From Saccoglossus kowalevskii (taxonomy: Eukaryota > Hemichordata > Enteropneusta > Harrimaniidae), in NCBI RefSeq assembly GCF_000003605.2, contig NW_003139227.1, positions 50,571 to 114,570 of the forward strand: 64,000 nt of DNA. Reading direction: 5' to 3'. Below, piece by piece: positions 28,801-43,600 of the stretch (positions are counted from its first letter, which is position 1; the number at the start of each line of letters is the position of its first letter). Both the position numbers and the translations under genes were made by a program. Below the pieces are notes generated by a model that did no database searches, was not told the DNA's origin, and worked only from the letters and a program-made list of their open reading frames with translations.

Positions 28801-30172
28801 CATGTACATAAATGAACCAATTTATAGGTGTCCCAAAGATATCCTTGTACCACCACGTACATGAATGAACCTATATATAGGTGTCCCAAAGATATCCTGT
28901 GTACCACCGTGTACATGAATGAACCTATTTATAGGTGTCCCAAAGACATCCTGTGTACCACCACGTACATAAATGAACCAATTTATAGGTGTCCCAAGAT
29001 ATCCTTGTACCACCCCGTACATGAATGAACTTATTTATAGGTGTCCCAAAGATATCCTGTGCACCACCATGTACATAAATGAACCAATTTATATGTGTCC
29101 CAAAGAAATCCTGTGTACCACCACGTACATAAATGAACCAATTTATATGTGTCCCAAAGATATCCTGTGTACCACCACGTACATAAATGAACCAATTTAT
29201 AGGTGTCCCAAAGATATCCTGTGTACCACCACGTACATAAATGAACCTATTTATAGGTGTCCCAAAGATATCCTGTGTACCACCACGTACATAAATGAAC
29301 CAATTTATAGGTGTCCCTAAGATATCCTGTGTACCACCACGTACATAAATGAACCAATTTATATGTGTCCCAAAGATATCCTATGTACCACCACGTACAT
29401 AAATGAACCAATTTATAGGTGTCCCAAAGATATCCTGTGTACCACCACGTACATAAATGAACCTATTTATAGGTGTCCCAAAAATATCCTGTGTACCACC
29501 ACGTACATAAATGAACCTATTTATAGGTGTCCCAAAGATATCCTGTGTACCACCACGTACATAAATGAACCTATTTATAGGTGTCCCAAAGATATTCTGT
29601 GTACCACCACGTACATAAATGAACCTATTTATAGGTGTCCCAAAGATATCCTGTGTACCACCATGTACATAAATGAACCAATTTATAGGTGTCCCAAAGA
29701 TATCCTGTGTACCACCACGTACATAAATGAACCTATTTATAGGTGTCCCAAAGATATCCTGTGTACCACCACGTACATAAATGAACCTATTTATATGTGT
29801 CCCAAAGATATCCTGTGTACCACCATGTACATAAATGAACCAATTTATAGGTGTCCCAAAGATATCCTGTGTACCACCACGTACATAAATGAACCAATTT
29901 ATATGTGTCCCAAAGATATCCTGTGTACCACCACGTACATAAATGAACCTATTTATATGTGTCTCAAAGATATCCTGTGTACCACCACGTACATAAATGA
30001 ACCAATTTATATGTGTCCCAAAGATATCCTGTGTACCACCACGTACATAAATGAACCTATTTATAGGTGTCCCAAAGATATCCTGTGTACCACCACGTAC
30101 ATAAATGAACCAATTTATATGTGTCCCAAAGATATCCTGTGTACCACCACGTACATAAATGAACCAATTTAT

Positions 30173-30848
30173 AGGTGTCCCAAAGATATCCTGTGTACCA
30201 CCACGTACATAAATGAACCAATTTATAGGTGTCCCAAAGATATCCTGTGTACCACCACGTACATAAATGAACCAATTTATAGGTGTCCCAAAGATATCCT
30301 GTGTACCACCACGGACATGAATGAACCAATTTATATGTGTCTAAAAGATATCCTGTGTACCACCATGTACATAAATGAACCAATTTATAGGTGTCTCAAA
30401 GATATCCTGTGTACCACCACGTACATAAATGAACCTATTTATATGTGTTCCAAAGATATCCTGTGTACCACCATGTACATAAGTGAACCAATTTATAGGT
30501 GTCCCAAAGATATCCTGTGTACCACCATGTACAGAAATGAACCAATTTATAGGTGTCCCAAAAAAATCCTGTGTACCACCACGTACATAAATGAACCTAT
30601 TTATAGGTGTCCCAAAGATATCCTGTATACCACCACGTACATAAATGAACCTATTTATATGTGTTCCAAAGATATCCTGTGTACCACCATGTACATAAAT
30701 GAACCTATTTATAGGTGTTCCAAAGATATCCTGTGTACCACCACGTACATAAATGAACCAATTTATAGGTGTCCCAAAGATATCCTTGTACCACCACGTA
30801 CATAAATGAACCAATTTATATGTGTCCAAAGATATCCTGGTGTACCAC
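30173..30848. repeat. 38-monomer-spaced block, copy 2
   Basis: This is collinear with 28125-28800. Visible differences include GTGTTCC near 30716 in place of GTGTCCC, and a compensated pair of one-base changes near 30827 and 30840. Confidence 0.75.
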
Positions 30849-33489
30849 CATGTACATAAATGAACCAATTTATATGTGTCCCAAAGACATCCTGTGCACC
30901 ACCACGTACATAAATGAACCAATTTTATAGGTGTCTCAAAGATATCCTTTGTACCACCACGTACATAAATGAACCTATTTATTGGTGTCCCAAAGATATC
31001 CTGTTTACCACCACGTACATAAATGAACCAATTTATAGGTGTCCCAAAGATATCCTGTGTACCACCACGTACATAAATGAACCTATTTATCGGTGTCCCA
31101 AAGATATCCTGGGTACCACCACGTACATGAATGAACCTATTTATAGGTGTCCCAAAGATATCCTGTGTACCACCATGTACATAAATGAACCAATCTATTG
31201 GTGTCCCAAAGATATCCTGTGTACCACCACGTACATTAATGAACCAATTTATAGGTGTCCCAAAGATATCCTGTGTACCACCATGTACATAAATGAACCA
31301 ATTTATATGTGTCCCAAAGATATCCAGTGTACTACCACGTACATAAATGAACCAATTTATAGGTGTCCCAAAGATATCCTGTGTACCACCACGTACATAA
31401 ATGAACCTATTTATAGGTGTCCCAAAGATATCCTGTGTACCACCATGTACATAAATGAACCAATTTATAGGTGTCCCAAAGATATCCTGTGTACCACCAC
31501 GTACATAAATGAACCAATTTATAGGTGTCCCAAAGATATCCTGTGTACCACCACGTACATAAATGAACCAATTTATATGTGTCCCAAAGATATCCTGTGT
31601 ACCACCACGTACATAAATGAACCAATTTATAGGTGTCCCAAAGATATCCTGTGTACCACCACGTACATAAATGAACCTATTTATATGTGTTCCAAAGATA
31701 TCCTGTGTACCACCATGTACATAAGTGAACCAATTTATAGGTGTCCCAAAGATATCCTGTGTACCACCATGTACAGAAATGAACCAATTTATAGGTGTCC
31801 GAAAATATCCTGTGTACCACCACGTACATAAATGAACCTATTTATATGTGTTCCAAAGATATCCTGTGTACCACCATGTACATAAGTGAACCAATTTATA
31901 GGTGTCCCAAAGACATCCTGTGTACCACCATTTGCATAAATGAACCAATTTATAGGTGTTCCAAAAATATCCTGTGTACCACCACGTACATAAATGAACC
32001 AATTTATAGGTGTCCCAAAAGATATCCTGTGTACCACCATTTTACATAAATGAACCAATTTATATGTGTCCCAAAGATATCCTGTGTACCACCATGTACA
32101 TAAATGAACCAATTTATAGGTGTCCCAAAGATATCCTGTGTACCACCACGTACATGCATGAACCTATTTATAGGTGTCCCAAATATATCCTGTGTAACAC
32201 CACGTACATAAATGAACCAATTTATATGTGTCCCAAAGATTTCCTGTGTACCACCACGTACATGAATGAACCAATTTATATGTGTCCCAAAGATATCCTG
32301 TGTACCACCATGTACATAAATGAACCAATTTATAGGTGTCCCAAAGATATCCTGTGTACCACCACGTACATAAATGAACCTATTTATAGGTGTCCCAAAG
32401 ATATCCTGTGTACCACCATGTACATAAATGAACCTATTTATAGGTGCCCCAAAGATATCCTGTGTACCACCACGTACATAAATGAACCAATTTATATGTG
32501 TCCCAAAGATATCCTTGTACCACCACGTACATGAATGAACCTATTTATAGGTGTCCCAAAGATATCCTGTGTACTACCATGTACATAAATGAATCAATTT
32601 ATAGGCGTCTCAAAGATATCCTGTGTACCACCACGTACATAAATGAACCTATTTATAGGTGTCCCAAAGATATCCTGTGTACCACCACGTACATAAATGA
32701 AGCTAATTATAGGTGTCCCAAAGATATCCTGTGTACCACCATGTACATAAATGAACCAATTTATATGTGTCCCAAAAATATCCTGTGTACCACCATGTAC
32801 ATAAATGAACCTATTTATAGGTGTCCCAAAGATATCCTGTGTACCATCACATACAAAAATGAACCTATTTATAGGTGTCCCAAAAATATCCTGTGTAACA
32901 CCATGTACATAAATGAACCAATTTATAGGTGTCCCAAAGATATCCTTGTACCACCACTTACATGAATGAACCTATTTATAGGTGTCCCAAAGATATCCTG
33001 TGTACCACCATGTACATAAATGAACCAATTTATAGGTGTCCCAAAGATTTCGTGTGTACCACCATGTACATAAATGAACCTATTTATAGGTGTCCCAAAG
33101 ATATCCTGTGTACCACCACGTACATAAATGAACCTAATTATAGGTGTCCGAAAGATATCCTGTGTACCACCATGTACATAAATGAACCAATTTATAGGTG
33201 TCCCAAAGATATCCTGTGTACCACCATGTACATAAATGAATCAATTTATAGGTGTCTCAAAGATATCCTGTGTACCACCATGTCTATAAATGAACCTATT
33301 TAGAGGTGTCCCAAAGATATCCTGTGTACCACCACGTACATAAATGAACCAATTTATAGGTGTCCCAAAGATATCCTGTGTACCACCACCTACATAAATG
33401 AACCTATTTATAGGTGTCCCAAAGATATCCTGTGTACCACCACGTACATGAACGAACCTATTTATAGGTGTCCCAAAGATATCCTGTGT

Positions 33490-33700
33490 ACCACCACGTA
33501 CATTAAATGAACCAATTTATAGGTGTCCCAAAGATTATCCTGTGTACCACCATGTACATAAATGAACCTATTTATAGGTGTCCCAAAGATATCCTTGTGT
33601 ACCACCATGTACATGAATGAACCAATTATAGGTGTCCCAAAGATATCCTGTGTACCACCACGTACATAAATGAACTAAATTTATAGGTGTCCCAAAGATT
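33490..33700. repeat. Cluster of single-base indels in five neighbouring monomers
   Basis: Successive units carry an extra A (ACATTAAATGAACC near 33503), an extra T (GATTATCC near 33534), an extra T (CCTTGTGTACC near 33593), a missing T (CCAATTATAGG near 33623) and an extra A (CTAAATTTATAGG near 33675). This density is far above the array average. Similar clusters sit at about 1240-1310 and 47930-48130. They may be local consensus errors or degenerate monomers. Confidence 0.65.
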
Positions 33701-35305
33701 TCCTGTGTACCACCACGTACATGAATGAACCTATTTATAGGTGTCCCAGAGATATCCTGTGTTCCACCATGTACATAAATGAACCAATTTATAGGTGTCC
33801 CAAAGATATCCTGTGTACCACCATGTACATAAATGAACCAATTTATTGGTGTCCCAAAGATATCCTGTGTACCACCACGTACATTAATGAACCAATTTAT
33901 AGGTGTCCCAAAGATATCCTGTGTACCACCATGTACATAAATGAACCAATTTATAGGTGTCCCAAAGATATCCAGTGTACTACCACGTACATAAATGAAC
34001 CAATTTATAGGTGTCCCAAAGATATCCTGTGTACCACCACGTACATAAATGAACCAATTTATAGGTGTCCCAAAGATATCCTGTGTACCACCATGTACAT
34101 AAATGAACCAATTTATAGGTGTCCCAAAGATATCCTGTGTACCACCACGTTCATGCATGAACCTATTTATAGGTGTCCCAAATATATCCTGTGTAACACC
34201 ACGTACATAAATGAACCAATTTATATGTGTCCCAAAGACATCCTGTGCACCACCACGTACATAAATAAACCAATTTATATGTGTCTAAAAGATATCCTGT
34301 GTACCACCATGTACATAAATGAACCAATTTATAGGTGTCCCAAAGATATCCTTGTACCACCACGTACATGAATGAACCAATTTATAGGTGTCCCAAAGAT
34401 ATCCTGTGTACCACCACGTACATAAATGAACCTATTTATTGGTGTCCCAAAGATATCCTGTGTACCACCATGTACATAAATGAACCTATTTATAGGTGTC
34501 CCAAAGATATCCTGTGTACCACCACGTACATAAATGAACCAAATTATATGTGTCCCAAAGATATCCTTGTACCACCACGTACATGAATGAACCTATTTAT
34601 AGGTGTCCCAAAGATATCCTGTGTACCACCATGTACATAAATGAATCAATTTATAGGTGTCTCAAAGATATCCTGTGTACCACCACGTACATAAATGAAC
34701 CTATTTATAGGTGTCCCAAAGATATCCTGTGTACCACCACGTACATAAATGAAGCTAATTTATAGGTGTCTCAAAGATATCCTGTGTACCACCACGTACA
34801 TAAATGAACCTATTTATAGGTGTCCCAAAGATATCCTGTGTACCACCACGTACATAAATGAACCTATTTATAGGTGTCCCAAAGATATCCTGTGTACCAC
34901 AACGTACATAAATGAACCTATTTATAGGAGTCCCAAAGATATCCTGTGTACCACCACGTACATGAATGAATCTATTTATAGGTGTCCCAAAGATATCCTG
35001 TGTACCACCACGTACATAAATGAACCAATTTATATGTGTCCCAAAGATATCCTGTGTACCACCATGTACATAAATGAACCAATTTATATGTGTCCCAAAA
35101 ATATCCTGTGTACCACCACGTACATAAATGAAACAATTTATAGGTGTCCCAAAGATATCCTGTGTACCACCACGTACATAAGTGAACCAATTTATAGGTG
35201 TCCCAAAGATATCCTGTGTACCACCACGTACAAAAATAAACCAATTTATAGGTGTCCCAAAGATATCCTGTGTACCACCACGTACATAAATGAACCAATT
35301 TATAT

Positions 35306-35912
35306 GTGTCCCAAAGATATCCTGTGTACCACCATGTACATAAATGAACCAATTTATAGGAGTCCCAAAGACATCCTTGTACCACCACGTACATGAATGA
35401 ACCTATTTATAGGTGTCCCAAAGACATCCTGTGTACCACCTCGTACATAAATGAACCAATGTATAGGTGTCCCAAAGATATACTGTGCACAACCATGTAC
35501 ATAAATGAACCAATTTATAGGTGTCTCAAAGATATCCTGTGTACCACCACGTACGTAAATGAACCTATTTATAGGTGTCCCAAAGATATCCTGTGTACCA
35601 CCATGTACATAAATGAACCAATTTATATGTGTCCCAAAGATATCCTGTGTACCACCATGTACATAAATGAACCTATTTATAGGTGTCCCAAAGTTATCCT
35701 GTGTACCACCACGTACATAAATGAACCTATTTATAGGTGTCCCAAAGATATCCTGTGTACCACCACGTACATAAATGAACCAATTTATAGGTGTCCCAAA
35801 GATATCCTGTGTACCACCACGTACATAAATGAACCTATTTATAGGTGTCCCAAAGATATCCTGTGTACCACCATGTACATAAATGAACCAATTTATAGGT
35901 GTCCCAAAGATA
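35306..35912. repeat. 32-monomer-spaced duplication, copy 1
   Basis: About 607 bp recurs at 37030-37636, +1,724 bp (32 x 54 - 4), with four 53-bp units accounting for the missing bases. Shared rare markers are ATAGGAGTCCC, GACATCCTTG, CCACCTCGTAC, CAATGTATAGG with GATATACTG, ACAACCATG, ACGTACGTAAATG and CCCAAAGTTATCC. I saw no mismatch by eye. Confidence 0.8.
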
Positions 35913-35944
35913 TCCTTGTACCACCACGTACATGAATGAACCTA

Positions 35945-37055
35945 TTTATAGGTGTCCCAAAGATATCCTGTGTACCACCACGTACATAAATGAACCAATT
36001 TATAGGTGTCCCAAAGATATCCTTGTACCACCACGTACATAAATGAACCAATTTATATGTGTCCCAAAGATATCCTGTGTACCACCATGTACATAAATGA
36101 ACCAATTTATAGGTGTCCCAAAGATATCCTTGTACCACCACGTACATGAATGAACCTATATATAGGTGTCCCAAAGATATCCTGTGTACCACCGTGTACA
36201 TGAATGAACCTATTTATAGGTGTCCCAAAGACATCCTGTGTACCACCACGTACATAAATGAACCAATTTATATGTGTCCCAAAGATATCCTGTGTACCAC
36301 CACGTACATAAATGTACCAATTTATAGGTGTCCCAAAGATATCCTGTGTACCACCACGGACATAAATGAACCAATTTATATGTGTCTAAAAGATATCCTG
36401 TGTACCACCATGTACATAAATGAACCAATTTATAGGTGTCTCAAAGATATCCTGTGTACCACCACGTACATAAATGAACCTATTTATATGTGTTCCAAAG
36501 ATATTCTGTGTACCACCATGTACATACGTGAACCAATTTATAGGTGTCCCAAAGATATCCTGTGTACCACCATGTACAGAAATGAACCAATTTATAGGTG
36601 TCCCAAAAAAATCCTGTATACCACCACGTACATAAATGAACCTATTTATATGTGTTCCAAAGATATCCTGTGTACCACCATGTACATAAGTGAACCAATT
36701 TATAGGTGTCCCAAAGATATCCTGTGTACCACCATGTACATAAATGAACCAATTTATAGGTGTCCCAAAGATATCCTGTGTATCACCACGTACATAAATG
36801 AACCAATTTATAGGTGTCCCAAAGATATCCTGTGTACCACCACGTACATAAATGAACCTATTTATATGTGTCCCAAAGATATCCTGTGTACCACCATGTA
36901 CATAAATGAACCAATTTATAGGTGTCCCAAAGATATCCTGTGTACCACCATGTATATAAATGAACCTATTTATATGTGTCCCAAAGATATCCTGTGTACC
37001 ACCACGTACATAAATGAACCAATTTATAGGTGTCCCAAAGATATCCTGTGTACCA
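35945..37055. repeat. 1.1 kb composite block, copy 2
   Basis: This is collinear with 8640-9750 (offset 27,305 bp). The first roughly 300 bp, with CCTTG at 36021 and 36130 and the CCACCGTGTACATG unit, also recur at about 28690-28960, 45735-46060 and 60340-60670, and in degraded form near 48060-48130. It overlaps the right-hand end of a separate 32-monomer-spaced duplication (35306-35912 and 37030-37636). Confidence 0.82.
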
Positions 37056-37636
37056 CCATGTACATAAATGAACCAATTTATAGGAGTCCCAAAGACATCC
37101 TTGTACCACCACGTACATGAATGAACCTATTTATAGGTGTCCCAAAGACATCCTGTGTACCACCTCGTACATAAATGAACCAATGTATAGGTGTCCCAAA
37201 GATATACTGTGCACAACCATGTACATAAATGAACCAATTTATAGGTGTCTCAAAGATATCCTGTGTACCACCACGTACGTAAATGAACCTATTTATAGGT
37301 GTCCCAAAGATATCCTGTGTACCACCATGTACATAAATGAACCAATTTATATGTGTCCCAAAGATATCCTGTGTACCACCATGTACATAAATGAACCTAT
37401 TTATAGGTGTCCCAAAGTTATCCTGTGTACCACCACGTACATAAATGAACCTATTTATAGGTGTCCCAAAGATATCCTGTGTACCACCACGTACATAAAT
37501 GAACCAATTTATAGGTGTCCCAAAGATATCCTGTGTACCACCACGTACATAAATGAACCTATTTATAGGTGTCCCAAAGATATCCTGTGTACCACCATGT
37601 ACATAAATGAACCAATTTATAGGTGTCCCAAAGATA
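37030..37636. repeat. 32-monomer-spaced duplication, copy 2
   Basis: It has the same ordered rare markers as 35306-35912. The copies part on the left at a G17/T17 difference and on the right where copy 1 has the CCTTG deletion and copy 2 a full-length unit followed by ACGTAAATAAATG. Confidence 0.8.
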
Positions 37637-40600
37637 TCCTGTGTACCACCACGTAAATAAATGAACCTATTTATAGGTGTCCCAAAGATATCCTGTGTAC
37701 CACTACGTACATGAATGAACCAATTTATAGGTTTCCCAAAGATATCCTGTGTACCACCACGTACATAAATGAACCAATTTATATGTGTCCCAAAGATATC
37801 CTTGTACCACCACGTACATGAATGAACCTATTTATAGGTCTCCCAAAGATATCCTGTGTACCACCATGTACATAAATGAATCAATTTATAGGTGTCTCAA
37901 AGATATCCTGTGTACCACCACGTACATAAATGAACCTATTTATAGGTGTCCCAAAGATATCCTGTGTACCACCACGTACATAAATGAAGCTAATTATAGG
38001 TGTTCCAAAGATATCCTGTGTACCACCATGTACATAAAAGAACCAATTTATATGTGTCCCAAAGATATCCTGTGTACCACCATGTACATAAATGAACCTA
38101 TTTATAGGTGTCCCAAAGATATCCTGTGTACCACCACGTACATGAATGAACCAATTTATAGGTGTCCCAAAGATATGATGTGTACCACCACATACATAAA
38201 TGAACTAATTTATAGGTGTCCCAAAGATTTCCTGTGTACCACCACGAACATGAATGAACCAATTTATAGGTGTCCCAAAGATATCCTGTGTACCACCATG
38301 TACATAAATGAACCAATTTATAGGTGTCCCAAAGATTTCCTGTGTACCACCACGTACATAAATGAACCTATTTATTGGTGTCCCAAAGATATCCTGTGTA
38401 CCACCATGTACATAAATGAACCTATTTATAGGTGTCCCAAAGATATCCTGTGTACCACCACGTACATAAATGAACCAATTTATATGTGTCCCAAATATAT
38501 CCTTGTACCACCACGTACATGAATGAACCTATTTATAGGTGTCCCAAACATATCCTGTGTACCACCATGTACATAAATGAATCAATTTATAGGTGTCTCA
38601 AAGATATCCTGTGTACCACCACGTACATAAATGAACCTATTTATAGGTGTCCCAAAGATATCCTGTGTACCACCACGTACATAAATGAAGCTAATTATAT
38701 GTGTCCCAAAGATATCCTGTGTACCACCATGTACATAAATGAACCAATTTATATGTGTCCCAAAGATATCCTGTGTACCACCATGTACATAAATGAACCT
38801 ATTTATAGGTGTCCCAAAGATATCCTGTGTACCACCACGTACATGAATGAACCTATTTATAGGTGTCCCAAAGATATCCTGTGTACCACCACGTACATAA
38901 ATGAACCAATTTATAGGTGTCCCAAAGATATCCTGTGTACCACCACGTACATAAATGAACCTATTTATAGGTGTCCCAAAGATATCCTGTGTACCACCAC
39001 GTACATAAATGAACCTATTTATAGGTGTCCCAAAGATATCCTGTGTACCACCACGTACATTAATGAACCAATTTATAGGTGTCCCAAAGATATCCTGTGT
39101 ACCACCATGTACATAAATGACCCAATTTATAGGTGTCCCAAAGATATCCTGTGTACCACCACGTACATAAGTGACCCTATTTATAGGTGTCTCAAAGATA
39201 TCCTGTGTACCACCATGTACATAAATGAACCAATTTATAGGTGTCCCAAAGATTTCCTGTGTAGCACCACGTACATGAATGAACCAATTTATAGGTGTCC
39301 CAAAGATATCCTGTGTACCACCACGTACATAAATGAACTAATTTATAGGTGTCCCAAAGATTTCCTGTGTACCACCACGTACATGAATGAACCTATTTAT
39401 AGGTGTCCCAAAGATATCCTGTGTACCACCATGTACATAAATGAACCAATTTATAGGTGTCCCAAAGATATCCTTGTACCACCACGTACATGAATGAACC
39501 AATTTATAGGTGTCCCAAAGATATCCTGTGTACCACCACGTACATAAATGAACTAATTTATAGGTGTCCCAAAGATATCCTGTGTACCACCACGTACATA
39601 AGTGAACCTATTTATAGGTGTCTCAAAGATATCCTGTGTACCACCACGTACATAAATGAACCAATTTATAGGTGTCCCAAAGATTTCCTGTGTACCACCA
39701 CGTACATGAATGAACCAATTTATAGGTGTCCCAAAGATATCCTGTGTACCACCACGTAAATAAATGAACTAATTTATAGGTGTCCCAAAGATTTCCTGTG
39801 CACCACCACGTACATGAATGAACCAATTTATAGGTGTCCCAAACATATCCTGTGTACCACCATGTACATAAATGAACCAATTTATAGGTGTCCCAAAGAT
39901 TTCCTGTGTACCACCACGTACATGAATGAACCAATTTATAGGTGTCCCAAAGAAATCCTGTGTACCACCATGTACATAAATGAACCAATTTATAGGTGTC
40001 CCAAAGATATCCTGTGTACCACCACGTACATAAATGAACCTATTTATAGGTGTCCCAAAGATATCCTGTGTACCACCATGTACATAAATGAACCTATTTA
40101 TAGGTGTCCCAAAGATATCCTGTGTACCACCACGTACATAAATGAACCAATTTATATGTGTCCCAAAGATATCCTTGTACCACCATGTACATGAATGAAC
40201 CTATTTATAGGTGTCCAAAAGATATCCTGTGTACCACCATGTACATAAATGAATCAATTTATAGGCGTCTCAAAGATATCCTGTGTACCACCACGTACAT
40301 AAATGAACCTATTTATAGGTGTCCCAAAGATATCCTATGTACCACCACGTACATAAATGAACCTAATTATAGGTGTCCCAAAGATATCCTGTGTACCACC
40401 ATGTACATAAATGAACCAATTTATAGGTGTCCCAAAGATATCCTGTGTACCACCATGTACATAAATGAACCTATTTATAGGTGTCCCAAAGATATCCTGT
40501 GTACCACCACGTACATGAATGAACCTATTTATAGGTGTCCCAAAGATATCCTGTGTACCACCACGTACATAAGTGAACCAATTTATAGGTGTCCCAAAGA

Positions 40601-43600
40601 TATCCTGTGTACCACCACGTACAAAAATGAACCAATTTATAGGTGTCCCAAAGATATCCAGTGTACTACCACGTACATAAATGAACCAATTTATATGTGT
40701 CCCAAATATATCCTGTGTACCACCACCTACATAAATGAACCTATTTATAGGTGTCCCAAAGATATCCTGTGTACCACCACGTACATAAATGAACCAATTT
40801 ATATGTGTCCCAAAGATATCCTGTGTACCACCATGTACATAAATGAACCAATTTATATGTGTCCCAAAGATATCCTGTGTACCACCACGTACATGAATGA
40901 ACCTATTTATAGGTGTCCCAAAGATATCCTGTGTACCACCACGTACATAAATGAACCAATTTATAGGTGTCCCAAAGATATCCTGTGTACCACCACGTAC
41001 ATAAATGAACCTATTTATAGGTGTCCCAAAGATATCCTGTGTACCACCACGTACATAAATGAACCTATTTATAGGTGTCCCAAAGATATCCTGTGTACCA
41101 CCATGTACATAAATGAACCAATTTATAGGTGTCCCAAAGATATCCTGTGTACCACCACGTACATAAGTGAACCTATTTATAGGTGTCTCAAAGATATCCT
41201 GTGTACCACCATGTACATAAATGAACCAATTTATAGGTGTCCCAAAGATTTCCTGTGTAGCACCACGTACATGAATGAACCAATTTATAGGTGTCCCAAA
41301 GATATCCTGTGTACCACCACGTACATAAATGAACCTATTTATAGGTGTCCCAAAGATTTCCTGTGTACCACCACGTACATGAATGAACCAATTTATAGGT
41401 GTCCCAAAGATATCCTGTGTACCACCACGTAAATAAATGAACTAATTTATAGGTGTCCCAAAGATTTCCTGTGTACCACCACGTACATGAATGAACCAAT
41501 TTATAGGTGTCTCAAAGATATCCTGTGTACCACCATGTACATAAATGAACCAATTTATAGGTGTCCCAAAGATATCCTGTGTACCACCACGTACATAAAT
41601 GAAGCTAATTATAGGTGTCCCAAAGATATCCTGTGTACCACCATGTACATAAATGAACCAATTTATATGTGTCCCAAAGATATCCTTGTACCACCATGTA
41701 CATGAATGAACCTATTTATAGGTGTCCCAAAGATATCCTGTGTACCACCATGTACATAAATGAATCAATTTATAGGTGTCTCAAAGATATCCTGTGTACC
41801 ACCACGTACATAAATGAACCTATTTATAGGTGTCCCAAAGATATCCTATGTACCACCACGTACATAAATGAACCTAATTATAGGTGTCCCAAAGATATCC
41901 TGTGTACCACCATGTACATAAATGAACCAATTTATATGTGTCCCAAAGATATCCTGTGTACCACCATGTACATAAATGAACCTATTTATAGGTGTCCCAA
42001 AGATATCCTGTGTACCACCACGAACATGAATGAACCTATTTATAGGTGTCCCAAAGATAACCTGTGTACGACCACGTACATTAATGAACCAATTTATAGG
42101 TGTCCCAAAGATGTCCTGTGTACCACCATGTACATTAATGAACCAATTTATTGGTGTCCCAAAGATATCCTGTGTACCACCAAATACATTAATGAACCAA
42201 TTTATAGGTGTCCCAAAGATATCCTGTGTACTACCACGTACATAAAATGAACCTATTTATAGGTGTCCCATAGATATCCTGTGTACCACCATGTACATAA
42301 ATGAACCAAATTTATAGGTGTCCCAAAGATTTCCTGTGTACCACCACGTACATGAATGAACCTATTTATAGGTGTCCCAGAGATATCCTGTGTACCACCA
42401 TGTACATAAATGAACCAATTTATAGGTGTCCCAAAGATATCCTGTGTACCACCACGTACATAAATGAACCAATTTATATGTGTCTAGAAGATATCCTGTG
42501 TACCACCATGTACATAAATGAACCAATTTATAGGTGTCCCAAAGATATCCTGTGTACCACCACGTACATAAATGAACTAATTTATAGGTGTCCCAAAGAT
42601 TTCCTGTGTACCACCACGTACATGAATGAACCTATTTATAGGTGTCCCAGAGATATCCTGTGTACTACCATGTACATAAATGAACCAATTTATAGGTGTC
42701 CCAAAGATATCCTGTGTACCACCATGTACATAAATGAACCAATTTATTGGTGTCCCAAAGATATCCTGTGTACCACCACGTACATTAATGAACCAATTTA
42801 TAGGTGTCCCAAAGATATCCTGTGTACCACCATGTACATAAATGAACCAATTTATAGGTGTCCCAAAGATATCCAGTGTACTACCACGTACATAAATGAA
42901 CCAATTTATAGGTGTCCCAAAGATATCCTGTGTACCACCACGTACATAAATGAACCTATTTATAGGTGTCCCAAAGATATCCTGTGTACCACCATGTACA
43001 TAAATGAACTAATTTATAGGTGTCCCAAAGATATCCTGTGTACCACCACGTACATGAATGAACCTATTTATAGGTGTCCCAAAGATATCCTGTGTACCAC
43101 CACGTACATAAATGACCTAATTTATAGGTGTCCCAAAGATATCCTGTGTACCACCACGTACATGAATGAACCTATTTATAGGTGTCCCAAAGATATCCTG
43201 TGTACCACCACGTACATGAATGAACCTATTTATAGGTGTCCCAAAGATATCCTGTGTACCACCACGTACATTAATGAACCAATTTATAGGTGTCCCAAAG
43301 ATATCCTGCGTACCACCATGTACATAAATGAACCAATTTATAGGTGTCCCAAAGATATCCTGTGTACCACCATGTACATAAATGAACCAATTTATAGGTG
43401 TCCCAAAGATATCCAGTGTACTACCACGTACATAAATGAACCAATTTATAGGTGTCCCAAAGATATCCTGTGTACCACCATGTACATAAATGAACCTATT
43501 TATAGGTGTCCCAAAGATATCCTGTGTACCACCATGTACATAAAAGAACCAATTTATAGGTGTCCCAAAGATATCCTGTGTACCACCACGTACATAAATT

